A DNA stretch of 20,458 bases from a virus (IMGVR_UViG_3300021185_000292:1-20458); one strand, 5' to 3'; shown: positions 1 through 5,707, counted from the first letter of the stretch. Notes: generated by a model not told the origin, from the sequence alone. A program made the numbers and translations.

Positions 1-42
1 ATTGAAAAACTAAAACAAACATTATGTACAAAAGAAAACTAA
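1..42 (+). CDS. C-terminal end of an upstream gene (partial)
   Basis: The first 14 codons in frame 1 are open and end in TAA at 40-42, reading IEKLKQTLCTKEN. The next small gene starts inside it (ATG at 24), an arrangement repeated elsewhere in this window. It is too short to identify. It could be chance, since any frame is open for a few codons. Confidence 0.35.
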   Translation: MEKLKQTLCTKEN

Positions 43-182
43 TACAGAAACTACAACAACTAATTGACAAACTACCAGCTTGTATCAGAAGGCAAGAAGC
101 AATGGATGACTTAATGGATTTAAAGTTGAGTGAATCAGATTATCATTACATCTCATTAAAAAACAAATACAAAGAGTTATGA
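24..182 (+). CDS. small hypothetical protein (52 aa)
   Basis: An open frame of 52 codons starts at ATG 24 and stops with TGA at 180-182. The product is basic at the N-terminus (MYKRKLIQKLQQLIDKLP), followed by an acidic and aromatic second half, and looks helical and soluble. It has no family that I recognise. The next micro-gene starts inside its last codons (ATGA overlap at 179-182), which suggests translational coupling. Codon use is AT-rich, like that of its neighbours. It lies at the start of the run of micro-genes typical of phage early regions. Whether it is expressed is not shown by the sequence. Confidence 0.5.
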   Translation: MYKRKLIQKLQQLIDKLPACIRRQEAMDDLMDLKLSESDYHYISLKNKYKEL

Positions 183-280
183 ATAAATCAAGCACAGAAA
201 AAGGATTGATGTTGTTTATAGTAATGGCATTAATAGTGGCATATATTATAATTGGCATTGTTTGTATTGCAATTTTGTAA
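179..280 (+). CDS. single-transmembrane micro-protein (33 aa)
   Basis: Starts at ATG 179, overlapping the previous stop by four bases (ATGA), and stops with TAA at 278-280. A short polar N-terminus (MNKSSTEKG) is followed by about 23 hydrophobic residues rich in I, V, L, M and A that reach nearly to the C-terminus. This is the layout of a single membrane-spanning peptide. It is followed by a promoter-like sequence, so this gene and the one before it probably belong to a transcript that began upstream of the window. Function unknown. Small membrane peptides of phages can act in lysis, superinfection exclusion or host membrane modification, but nothing here picks one. Confidence 0.5.
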   Translation: MNKSSTEKGLMLFIVMALIVAYIIIGIVCIAIL

Positions 281-302
281 ATGTTAAAACGTATTAACAT
301 AG

Positions 303-332
303 TTGTTAATTAAATAATTTGTTTTATATTTG
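303..332 (+). promoter_or_regulatory. Bacteroidota-type promoter for the early block
   Basis: TTG at 303-305, then 19 bases, then TATATTTG at 325-332. This matches the known Bacteroidetes vegetative promoter (TTG near -33, TAnnTTTG near -7) in both elements and in spacing. Transcription would start about 6-9 bases downstream, leaving a leader of roughly 20-25 bases before the ATG at 362. It is the best host-type promoter seen in the window and probably drives the micro-genes and the block up to 2711. Confidence 0.62.
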
Positions 333-361
333 AGTATTATTAATTATAAAAACAAAACAAG

Positions 362-448
362 ATGAAAAAATTACAAACTTTAGTATTGATTTTAGCACCA
401 AGCTATTTTATAGCAAGAATGTTATTAGGTTTAATCTTTAATATATAA
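362..448 (+). CDS. single-transmembrane micro-protein (28 aa)
   Basis: First gene after the promoter at 303-332. ATG at 362 follows the A-rich leader AAAAACAAAACAAG, and the stop is TAA at 446-448. The peptide begins MKKLQTLVLILAPSYF and stays hydrophobic to its end, so it should be a single membrane segment with a basic N-terminus. It could also pass for a signal peptide without cargo. It is followed after two bases by the next micro-gene. No family recognised. Confidence rests on the promoter, the leader and the tight packing with neighbours rather than on similarity. Confidence 0.5.
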   Translation: MKKLQTLVLILAPSYFIARMLLGLIFNI

Positions 449-450
449 TT

Positions 451-567
451 ATGAAGAAGATGCTTACAAGATTCGGAGAGTTCTTATTTGTGCTACTTAT
501 GATTATGATAGTTGCTTATATGTGCTTATGGTTTATATCAATGATATTAATATTATTTAACAGTTAA
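451..567 (+). CDS. single-transmembrane micro-protein (38 aa)
   Basis: ATG at 451, two bases after the preceding stop, ending with TAA at 565-567. The N-terminus is basic (MKKMLTRFGE). From about residue 11 to 37 it is almost wholly hydrophobic (LFVLLMIMIVAYMCLWF and on), giving one long membrane helix. The bases just before the start, ATATATAATTATG, resemble the repeated AT-rich motif described elsewhere in this window, but they overlap the previous gene's stop. Function unknown. Together with the peptides at 179-280 and 362-448 it makes three one-pass membrane peptides within 400 bases. Confidence 0.52.
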   Translation: MKKMLTRFGEFLFVLLMIMIVAYMCLWFISMILILFNS

Positions 568-578
568 AAACAAAACAA

Positions 579-710
579 ATGGAAGAAACACTAGACTTAA
601 TAAAAAGTTATGTAAACATAACAGACAATTTATGGTTACAAAGACAAGTAGAAATACTTGAAGTTCAAATAAGATTAGAGTTAGAGAATGCAAAACAACA
701 ATGCAAATAA
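579..710 (+). CDS. small hypothetical helical protein (43 aa)
   Basis: ATG at 579 follows the leader AAAAACAAAACAA (566-578), identical over 13 bases to the leader of the gene at 362. It stops with TAA at 708-710. The product (starting MEETLDLIKSYVNITDN) is polar and rich in E, Q, L and I, and the second half (around WLQRQVEILEVQIRLELENA) looks like one amphipathic, possibly coiled-coil helix. No recognised family. The next gene begins two bases after its stop, or overlaps it if the upstream ATG at 688 is used. Confidence 0.5.
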   Translation: MEETLDLIKSYVNITDNLWLQRQVEILEVQIRLELENAKQQCK

Positions 711-711
711 T

Positions 712-1014
712 ATGGAATTAATTAAAATAATAAAAACAATTGAGCCAGAGTATTTCAATACTGATTTTTTTATAAACTCATTGCCAAATGAAGTAACTTT
801 AATTTCAGATACTGAACAATACTTAATAGAAGTAAGTTTAAAGAATGAGATACTAGAAACTAATTTCTATCAAGGAGAAGAAATATACAAAGCATCAGAT
901 GATGAGATAGATTACATCTACAACTATCTTGAACAATTATTGGCAGACAAGATAGAAGAAACAAAACAATATTATAACGAACACAATTACAATTACCAAA
1001 TATTTAACAATTAA
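712..1014 (+). CDS. hypothetical acidic protein (100 aa)
   Basis: I place the start at ATG 712 (MELIKIIKTIEPEYF), one base after the preceding stop. An in-frame ATG at 688 would add eight Asn-rich residues (MQNNNANN) and overlap the previous gene, so 712 is preferred but not certain. The protein is acidic, rich in E, N, Y and I, with no membrane segment. It has predicted-looking strands around residues 25-45 and a helix near the C-terminus (DDEIDYIYNYLEQLL). No family recognised. It belongs to the run that continues with the ParB-like gene 11 bases downstream. Confidence 0.68.
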   Translation: MELIKIIKTIEPEYFNTDFFINSLPNEVTLISDTEQYLIEVSLKNEILETNFYQGEEIYKASDDEIDYIYNYLEQLLADKIEETKQYYNEHNYNYQIFNN

Positions 1015-1025
1015 AATAAAAACAA

Positions 1026-1787
1026 ATGATCAAGGAATTTAAAAAATCAGAATTAAAAGAATTATTAAAAGAAAGCAATCTGTTAGAGTTTAATAGAGAT
1101 ATAAGTGGAAAGCACGTACAAAAAATGATTAAAAGCATTGTTGATTGTGGAATATTAAGATTTCCCGTTGTTGGAGATGTATCTTCTTTTGATAAGAGAA
1201 AGTATGTAATTATTGATGGTCAACACTTATGTAAAGCAATTGTAAATTTACCAACTGGTTATTCTATAAATAAAGTAAATGCTATCACAAAAATATACAC
1301 AAACAAAAAAGAAGTAATTGAAGATATTTCAAAATTAAACAATACACAAAAATCTTGGAACGATGAAAATTATTTAGACGCTTGGTTTAAATATGGAAGA
1401 AGCAATGAAACGTATTTCAGTAATTATGCTTATTTATATAATTTATACAATGAAATTTATGATGGTTTACCTTGTGGATTTTTGGTAGACTTGTATTCTG
1501 TTTCTAAATCTTCATTCAGAGAAGGTAATCTGGAATTTAAAAATAGAGAATTTAGTGATAAACTTGCAAGTTTGTGTTATGATTTAAAGAAGGATTTTAA
1601 AAAAGCATCTTTTGCTTTAACTGGTTTAGCAATCTGGGCATTTGGAAGAATAAATGAAAAGAAAGATATTGATTTTTTAAAATTAAGATCAAGATTGTTT
1701 AGAGCTTTATCTAACCAAGAAGATAAAGACATTCAAGGAAGGGAAGAATTTAAAGAATTTGTTAAACAAACATATACAAGGTTATAA
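1026..1787 (+). CDS. ParB/DGQH-domain protein
   Basis: A 253-aa protein with a ParB N-terminal-like (ParB/Srx) fold. Seen in the sequence: a start typical of the family (EFNRDIS at 21-27, then V31, M34, SIVDCGILRFPVV at 37-49), the hallmark IIDGQH at 62-67, and NNTQKSWND at 105-113, which corresponds to the conserved N-x-T-Q-K segment of phage ParB-like proteins. The remaining 140 residues (Tyr/Phe-rich, then basic) have no motif I recognise. Members of this superfamily in phages bind nucleotides or DNA, and some act as nucleases or regulators; the exact role here is unknown. It has no ParA partner nearby, so plasmid-style partition is unlikely. The leader AAAATAAAAACAA precedes ATG 1026. Three bases separate it from the next gene, so the two are surely co-transcribed. 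Confidence 0.8.
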   Translation: MIKEFKKSELKELLKESNLLEFNRDISGKHVQKMIKSIVDCGILRFPVVGDVSSFDKRKYVIIDGQHLCKAIVNLPTGYSINKVNAITKIYTNKKEVIEDISKLNNTQKSWNDENYLDAWFKYGRSNETYFSNYAYLYNLYNEIYDGLPCGFLVDLYSVSKSSFREGNLEFKNREFSDKLASLCYDLKKDFKKASFALTGLAIWAFGRINEKKDIDFLKLRSRLFRALSNQEDKDIQGREEFKEFVKQTYTRL

Positions 1788-1789
1788 AT

Positions 1790-2161
1790 ATGGAACTAAC
1801 AAAAAAGAATTTAGAAAAGATTAGTGGTGCAATAATAACATCATTTGTAAACCAACACTTTTTAGAAGAAGCAATGCGTACTGGTCTATTTAGGCACAGA
1901 GTAAAGAACAACGTAAACAGAACTATAAAAGAGTTAATGCATATAGAATCTGAATACTATAATAAGATTGAAGATGTAGATGACAAAGGTTTAGGAGATA
2001 AACTAATTGCAAACAAATTAGAGTTTGTTAAATGGATCTTAAATGAATTTGACTTTAATGATTTCTGTAAAATACAAGAAGTGTGTAAAGCATATACATT
2101 AAACAAAGAAGAAGTAACAAACGTAACAGACAAAATATTAATTGATAACGGAGCAGAATAA
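1790..2161 (+). CDS. hypothetical early protein (123 aa)
   Basis: Starts at ATG 1790, two bases after the stop of the ParB-like gene, and ends with TAA at 2159-2161. The product is soluble, highly charged and mostly helical (MELTKKNLEKISGAIITS at the start, FLEEAMRTGLFRHRVKNN in the first third). It lacks Cys clusters, Walker motifs or membrane segments. I do not recognise a family. Its place between a ParB-like protein and a DnaA-domain-like protein suggests an early regulatory or replication-related role, but this is inference from position only. Confidence 0.68.
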   Translation: MELTKKNLEKISGAIITSFVNQHFLEEAMRTGLFRHRVKNNVNRTIKELMHIESEYYNKIEDVDDKGLGDKLIANKLEFVKWILNEFDFNDFCKIQEVCKAYTLNKEEVTNVTDKILIDNGAE

Positions 2162-2162
2162 A

Positions 2163-2711
2163 ATGAATATAGAAGATATAAAGAAAATAGGAGATAGTGT
2201 AAAAGAAGTATCTGGACTTGATATATTTGACAACACAAGAAGAAGGGATTATGTAGAGATGAGAGCATTAGTGTGTTATGTTTTAAGAAAGAAATTAAGA
2301 ATAGGTTTAACAAATATAGCTTTATACTTTCAATCAGAAGGAAAGACAATGCATCACGCAACGGTAATACACCTTGTTAATCAGTACCCAGTATATAAGA
2401 AATACAATTCTCGATTAGAAGATATAGAGTATAGTTTTAATTTTGATAAATCTTTTCAGTTTAATGAGAATAATTTTATAAAAAATCAGTACCTAATAGA
2501 CAAGTACAATAAGTTAAAAAATAAGTATGATGATTTAAAAAACAATGTAGAAAAGAATCCTATACTTAATGTTATGCATAATATACCAGAAGATAGAATA
2601 GATGAAGTAATTGAAAGAATAATTATGATGAAGAAAAGTTGGGATTGGAAAAGTAAAGATGAATGTAAAGTAATAGAAGCAAATACATCAATGGATGGAA
2701 TGCATTGGTAA
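2163..2711 (+). CDS. protein with DnaA domain IV-like DNA-binding region
   Basis: A 182-aa protein counted from ATG 2163, one base after the preceding stop. ATG 2142 would add seven residues (MITEQNK) and overlap the upstream gene. Residues 26-75 resemble the C-terminal DNA-binding domain of DnaA: a basic-aromatic start (TRRRDYVEMRALVCYVLR), a helix with the pattern of the first HTH helix (TNIALYFQSEGKTM), then HHATVIHLVNQY at 64-75, matching the DnaA signature DHTTVLHA. There is no AAA+ ATPase part, so it is not an initiator by itself. It may bind DnaA-box-like sites for replication or transcription control. The rest is charged, with a coiled-coil-like stretch around NKLKNKYDDLKNN. It is the last gene before the long control region at 2712-2984. 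The domain call is fairly secure; the role is inferred. Confidence 0.74.
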   Translation: MNIEDIKKIGDSVKEVSGLDIFDNTRRRDYVEMRALVCYVLRKKLRIGLTNIALYFQSEGKTMHHATVIHLVNQYPVYKKYNSRLEDIEYSFNFDKSFQFNENNFIKNQYLIDKYNKLKNKYDDLKNNVEKNPILNVMHNIPEDRIDEVIERIIMMKKSWDWKSKDECKVIEANTSMDGMHW

Positions 2712-2784
2712 ATAAAATTTATAGTAATTTAGTTTTGTATAAGAAAATAATATAGTTGATTATTTGTAAAATGTCATTTTAAAA

Positions 2785-2802
2785 GTATTATATAATTATA
2801 TG
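2785..2802 (+). promoter_or_regulatory. AT-rich repeated motif, copy 1
   Basis: GTATTATATAATTATATG, preceded by TTTTAAAA. It is the first of six near-identical copies in the window. Unlike most others it is not next to a gene: the ATG at its end opens only ATG TTT ATT TAG, and the next gene (sigma-like, 2985) is 183 bases away. That favours a role in transcription over one limited to translation start. Confidence 0.45.
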
Positions 2803-2888
2803 TTTATTTAGTAACTATTTATCATTGTGTATGCATTCATACATAAACGTTGAGAGATAATCAAATAAAAATATATTTCTATGTACTT

Positions 2889-2907
2889 GGGGTAACTATA
2901 CCCTTTT
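2889..2907 (+). terminator. weak terminator-like hairpin
   Basis: GGGGTA (2889-2894) pairs with TACCCT (2899-2904) across a four-base loop ACTA, five Watson-Crick pairs plus one G-U, followed by a short T run to 2907. It sits between the early block and the sigma-like gene, where an end of transcription would be expected. The stem and the T run are short, so it could equally be a regulatory hairpin. Confidence 0.35.
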
Positions 2908-2984
2908 CAAAAGTGTTAATAAAATAGTATAACTAGTTAATAAACTTTAACTTATTTATATTACTTTGTTGCAAACACAATACT

Positions 2985-3458
2985 ATGTTAGAGAAGATAT
3001 TTCAATCTCACAATAAGTGGATAAATACCACACTTAAATTTGGGTGTAATAGAGAAGAAGCAGAGGACATTGTATCACATATGTACCTTGTTATCGGAAA
3101 GATGCTTAAAAAGGGTTTAAACATAGCCTACGGAGATGAAGTCAACTATTATTATATCTATCTAACTTTACGTTCTACCTTTTTACAAATGAAGAATAAG
3201 CAAAAGAAACAAAACAAGATATCTTTAGATTTAGTTTTAGATTTAGAATCTGGAGAATATATTGATTTCTATGATGCAAATGATGTTGTTGAACAAGAAC
3301 TACAAAAGTTACATTGGTACGATAAAAAAGTATATAATCTAATACAAGATGAGTATAGTATAACTGAACTATCAAAGAAAACAAATATTACATACCATTC
3401 TTTATATAACACATATAGAAAAGTAAAAGATAGATTAAAAGAAAAATTAGAAGAATGA
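2985..3458 (+). CDS. phage sigma-70-like factor (RNA polymerase sigma region 2/4)
   Basis: A 157-aa protein with the layout of a minimal sigma factor. Residues 24-36 (EEAEDIVSHMYLV) resemble the region 2 segment that contacts core RNA polymerase (compare aEDivQevfl in ECF factors). An aromatic-rich helix (YYYIYLTLRSTF, 55-66) follows in the region 2.3-2.4 position. A basic linker (69-78) leads to an acidic stretch, and residues 111-153 form a region 4-like helix-turn-helix (DEYSITELSKKTNITYHSL, then a basic helix ending RLKEKLEE). Similar short sigma-like proteins precede terminase genes in other flavobacterial phages. The inferred job is to redirect host RNA polymerase to phage promoters. 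The repeated AT-rich motif found in front of late units is the natural candidate target. It overlaps the next gene by four bases (ATGA at 3455-3458). Confidence 0.72.
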   Translation: MLEKIFQSHNKWINTTLKFGCNREEAEDIVSHMYLVIGKMLKKGLNIAYGDEVNYYYIYLTLRSTFLQMKNKQKKQNKISLDLVLDLESGEYIDFYDANDVVEQELQKLHWYDKKVYNLIQDEYSITELSKKTNITYHSLYNTYRKVKDRLKEKLEE

Positions 3459-3586
3459 AACTAGGAAACCTTATTGAAAGAATTACATACTATACTGGTA
3501 TCAAATGGATAGTTAAAAAGATATGGGGAGATGATTGTGGGTGTGATCAAAGACAAGAAAAACTAAATGATATTGAACTATGGTAG
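3455..3586 (+). CDS. small CxC protein (43 aa)
   Basis: Starts at ATG 3455 inside the stop region of the sigma-like gene (ATGA overlap) and ends with TAG at 3584-3586. The sequence begins MKLGNLIERITYYTGIKWIV and has the motif DDCGCDQRQEKLN at residues 26-38. I associate this small protein shape (hydrophobic helix, then CxC-x-x-R-x-x-x-LN) with phages of Bacteroidota, but know no function. The CxC pair may bind metal together with a partner. It overlaps the next gene by seven bases, and that gene's product has a related CxC-x-K-R motif. Confidence 0.66.
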   Translation: MKLGNLIERITYYTGIKWIVKKIWGDDCGCDQRQEKLNDIELW

Positions 3587-3768
3587 AAGATAAAATTATT
3601 TGGCAAGGTGTAAAACAAAGAACAACATCAACAATGTCAAATGAAGATTTTAAAATAATGTGTAAACTACATTCAAAGTATTTTAATCATAAATATAGTG
3701 AGCCTTGTACTTGTAACAAAAGAATGTTAAGGAACTGGATTCAACAACTTGATGAAAAGTTAATTTAA
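3580..3768 (+). CDS. small CxC protein (62 aa)
   Basis: ATG at 3580 overlaps the end of the previous gene; the stop is TAA at 3766-3768, just before a clear terminator. The product begins MVEDKIIWQGVKQRTTSTMS. Residues 24-56 (KIMCKLHSKYFNHKYSEPC, then TCNKRMLRNWIQQL) contain Cys27 and the pair Cys43-x-Cys45 plus two His residues (H30, H36), a plausible zinc-binding set. The CxC-N-K-R part echoes CxC-D-Q-R in the upstream gene. It is the last gene of the sigma-factor transcript. Function unknown. Confidence 0.66.
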   Translation: MVEDKIIWQGVKQRTTSTMSNEDFKIMCKLHSKYFNHKYSEPCTCNKRMLRNWIQQLDEKLI

Positions 3769-3775
3769 TTAATTT

Positions 3776-3807
3776 AAAGCCTAGCAGTAAAATGTTAGGT
3801 TTTTTTT
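3776..3807 (+). terminator. rho-independent terminator after the sigma unit
   Basis: CCTAGCA (3780-3786) pairs with TGTTAGG (3793-3799), seven pairs with one G-U, loop GTAAAA, extended by AAA(G) against a run of eight T (3800-3807). It lies eight bases beyond the stop of the 62-aa CxC gene and directly before motif copy 2, so one unit ends and the next begins here. Confidence 0.82.
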
Positions 3808-3822
3808 ATTATATAATTATAT
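3806..3822 (+). promoter_or_regulatory. AT-rich repeated motif, copy 2
   Basis: TTATTATATAATTATAT right after the terminator T run and 31 bases before the ATG of the nuclease gene. Of the six copies this one ends in ATATC instead of ATATG. It is therefore not tied to a start codon, which again argues for a transcription signal. Confidence 0.48.
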
Positions 3823-3853
3823 CATTAATGATTTTATTTGATTATATTTAACT

Positions 3854-4306
3854 ATGGAAGATAAAAGAAAATATAACAAAGGAACAAAAGGAAATAAAGG
3901 AGGTAGACCAAAAGGAAGTCCATTAATGAAGGCTATCGATTTAAGTTGTGAGAAGTTTATTAAAGAACTATTAAGCAATGAAATGATTAAAAATAAAGCC
4001 ATTAAGGAGCAGATTAAAAAGGAAAACATAAGAGACTTTCTTTATTTAATAAAAGTTAATAAAGATTATAAAATAGGCATTACATCAAATATATCAAATA
4101 GATTTAAACAATATAATAGTCATAGTGGTTATAATGCAGAGATTATTTACTTGACAAAAATAAGCAACCCTAATGAGTTGGAAAAACTATTAGTGAATAA
4201 ATATAATCACTTATGTACAAGAGGGGATTGGTTTACTTTTGAACAAGAAGATATACTTGATTTAATAACATACTCATCAAAATTTATATACAATGAAAGA
4301 AGATAA
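3854..4306 (+). CDS. GIY-YIG-type (T5orf172/MUG113-like) nuclease with TerS-like N-terminus
   Basis: A 150-aa protein in two parts. Residues 1-22 (MEDKRKYNKGTKGNKGG, then RPKGS) form a basic AT-hook-like arm very like the start of the terminase small subunit encoded next (MKEDKRKNNGGNKNAGRKSK). Residues 61-140 fit the short GIY-YIG variants: FLYLIK (62-67) then KIGITSN (73-79) as the two halves of the core, R83 as the conserved Arg, E110 in NELEKLL as the likely catalytic Glu, and GDWFTF (124-129). Such nucleases are often homing or self-spreading enzymes, or act near packaging genes. It overlaps terS by 14 bases and shares its transcript, so a role at the packaging site is possible. Nothing proves activity. 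The fused TerS-like arm is unusual and may target the nuclease to the same DNA as the terminase. Confidence 0.72.
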   Translation: MEDKRKYNKGTKGNKGGRPKGSPLMKAIDLSCEKFIKELLSNEMIKNKAIKEQIKKENIRDFLYLIKVNKDYKIGITSNISNRFKQYNSHSGYNAEIIYLTKISNPNELEKLLVNKYNHLCTRGDWFTFEQEDILDLITYSSKFIYNERR

Positions 4307-4541
4307 AAGAAAAAATAACGGAGGTAATAAAAATGCTGGTCGTAAAAGTAAATCTGAAGAAGTTAAGATGATTGAAAGACTTACACCATTAGAACCAAAA
4401 GCATTTAAAGCACTTGAGAAAGGAGTTGAAGAAGGGAACTTCAAATACGTTCAAATGTTTTATAACTATTATGCTGGTAAACCAAAAGAAACAAAAGATA
4501 TATCAATTACATCAGAGCAACCTTTATTTGATTTAGATTAG
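4293..4541 (+). CDS. terS: terminase small subunit (putative)
   Basis: An 82-aa basic-to-acidic protein directly upstream of terL. The N-terminus (MKEDKRKNNGGNKNAGRKSK) is the Gly/Asn/Lys-rich arm commonly seen in small terminase subunits of Bacteroidota phages. A helical region follows (LEPKAFKALEKGVEEGNFKY) and then the short YYAGKPKE segment near residue 60. It is short for a TerS, and no full helix-turn-helix is evident, so the call leans on position and the N-terminal arm. It would bind the packaging start site on phage DNA and hand it to TerL. It overlaps the nuclease gene by 14 bases and terL by one (TAGTG). Confidence 0.7.
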   Translation: MKEDKRKNNGGNKNAGRKSKSEEVKMIERLTPLEPKAFKALEKGVEEGNFKYVQMFYNYYAGKPKETKDISITSEQPLFDLD

Positions 4542-5707
4542 TGTTTCAAGTTACAACTGCAATAAAGAAACTTTATAAGTTAAAGAAAAGAAAGAAAGTA
4601 ATTCAAGGTGGTACATCAGCTGGTAAAACATTTGGTATACTGCCTATACTTATTGATAGATGTATAAGAACACCAAACACAGAAACAAGTGTAGTATCTG
4701 AATCAATACCACATTTGCGTAGAGGTGCTATGAAAGACTTTCTAAAGATTATGATAGCAACCAATAGGTTTAGAGATAGTCAATGGAATAGGTCTGCTTT
4801 AAAGTACACATTTACAAATGGTAGTTACATAGAATTTTTTAGTGTTGAACAACCAGATAAATTAAGAGGAGCAAGAAGAAACGTATTGTATGTAAACGAA
4901 GCAAACAATGTACCCTTTGAAGCATACACACAATTAAGTATTAGAACATCTGGAGATATATGGATTGACTTTAATCCAACTGCAAACTTTTGGGCGCATA
5001 AAGAAGTTGTAGGCAACGATGATGCAGACTTTATTACATTAACATACAAAGACAATGAAGCATTACCAGAAACGATTGTAAACGATATAGAAGCTGCAAG
5101 AGATAAAGCAAAAGATTCTACTTACTGGAGCAACTGGTGGAAAGTATATGGTCTTGGACAAATAGGAAGTTTAGATGGTGTATGTATTCCAGATTGGAAA
5201 GAGATTAAACAACTACCAACAGAAGCAAGGTTATTATGTTACGGAATGGACTTTGGTTATACAAATGACCCAACAACATTAATTGGTTTATACAAATACA
5301 ATAACACTTATATTTTAGATGAGGTTATACATCAAACTAAATTACTAAACGTAGATATATCAAACATACTTAAACAACTTAATATAGATGATATAATATA
5401 TGCAGATTCAGCAGAGCCAAAATCAATTGCAGAATTAAGAACATACAGACATAAAGTAATGCCAGTTAAAAAAGGTAAAGATTCAATTGTATATGGTATC
5501 AACTTAATAAATCAAAATGATATCTATGTAACCTCAACAAGTAAAAATCTAATTAAAGAATTACAAAGTTATAGTTGGATGAAAGATAGAGAAGGTAACA
5601 CTATTAACAAACCAATTGATGCTTTTAACCATTGTATTGATGCAGCACGTTATGCAATTACATCACAGTTAAGTAGTCCAAACAAAGGTAAATACAATAT
5701 AAGATAA
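4541..5707 (+). CDS. terL: terminase large subunit
   Basis: 388 aa, the DNA-packaging motor and nuclease. ATPase half: Walker A-like GGTSAGKT at 23-30, Walker B LYVNE at 116-120, and the coupling segment WIDFNPT at 141-147. Nuclease half: acidic residues at the three expected places, D237 (GMDFGY), D289 (YADSAEP) and D367 (HCIDAARYA). Length and motif spacing fit the Terminase_3/Terminase_6 group (PBSX XtmB type). The start is GTG at 4541, sharing its G with the terS stop (TAGTG). No in-frame ATG precedes the Walker A motif, so GTG is required. Unlike the usual order, no portal gene follows; the next module encodes tail proteins and the portal lies 12 kb away. Confidence 0.96.
   Translation: MFQVTTAIKKLYKLKKRKKVIQGGTSAGKTFGILPILIDRCIRTPNTETSVVSESIPHLRRGAMKDFLKIMIATNRFRDSQWNRSALKYTFTNGSYIEFFSVEQPDKLRGARRNVLYVNEANNVPFEAYTQLSIRTSGDIWIDFNPTANFWAHKEVVGNDDADFITLTYKDNEALPETIVNDIEAARDKAKDSTYWSNWWKVYGLGQIGSLDGVCIPDWKEIKQLPTEARLLCYGMDFGYTNDPTTLIGLYKYNNTYILDEVIHQTKLLNVDISNILKQLNIDDIIYADSAEPKSIAELRTYRHKVMPVKKGKDSIVYGINLINQNDIYVTSTSKNLIKELQSYSWMKDREGNTINKPIDAFNHCIDAARYAITSQLSSPNKGKYNIR

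Larger units (their letters stand above)
2712..2984 (+). promoter_or_regulatory. control region upstream of the sigma-like gene
   Basis: 273 bases without a credible gene. From 5' to 3' it holds: the AT-rich repeated motif at 2785-2802; a short hairpin (GGGGTA 2889-2894, loop ACTA, TACCCT 2899-2904) followed by TTT; two copies of GTTAATAAA exactly 21 bases apart (2915-2923 and 2936-2944); a 10-base palindrome TAACTAGTTA (2930-2939); and TTACTTTG at 2961-2968, an imperfect match to the Bacteroidota -7 element, 16 bases before the ATG at 2985. Together these look like an early/middle transcription boundary with a regulated promoter. No TTG element at the right spacing was found, so the promoter itself is tentative. 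Confidence 0.5.

Noticed and set aside
281-313. A ten-codon frame MLKRINIVVN directly after the stop at 280.
   Set aside because: Too short and covers the -33 part of the promoter at 303-332; no support as a gene.
1026-1787. ParB-like gene as part of a plasmid-style partition system (phage-plasmid lifestyle).
   Set aside because: No ParA gene or obvious parS array is seen, and DGQH proteins are frequent in lytic phages.
2800-2811. ATG at the end of motif copy 1 as a gene start.
   Set aside because: It opens only three codons (ATG TTT ATT) before TAG.
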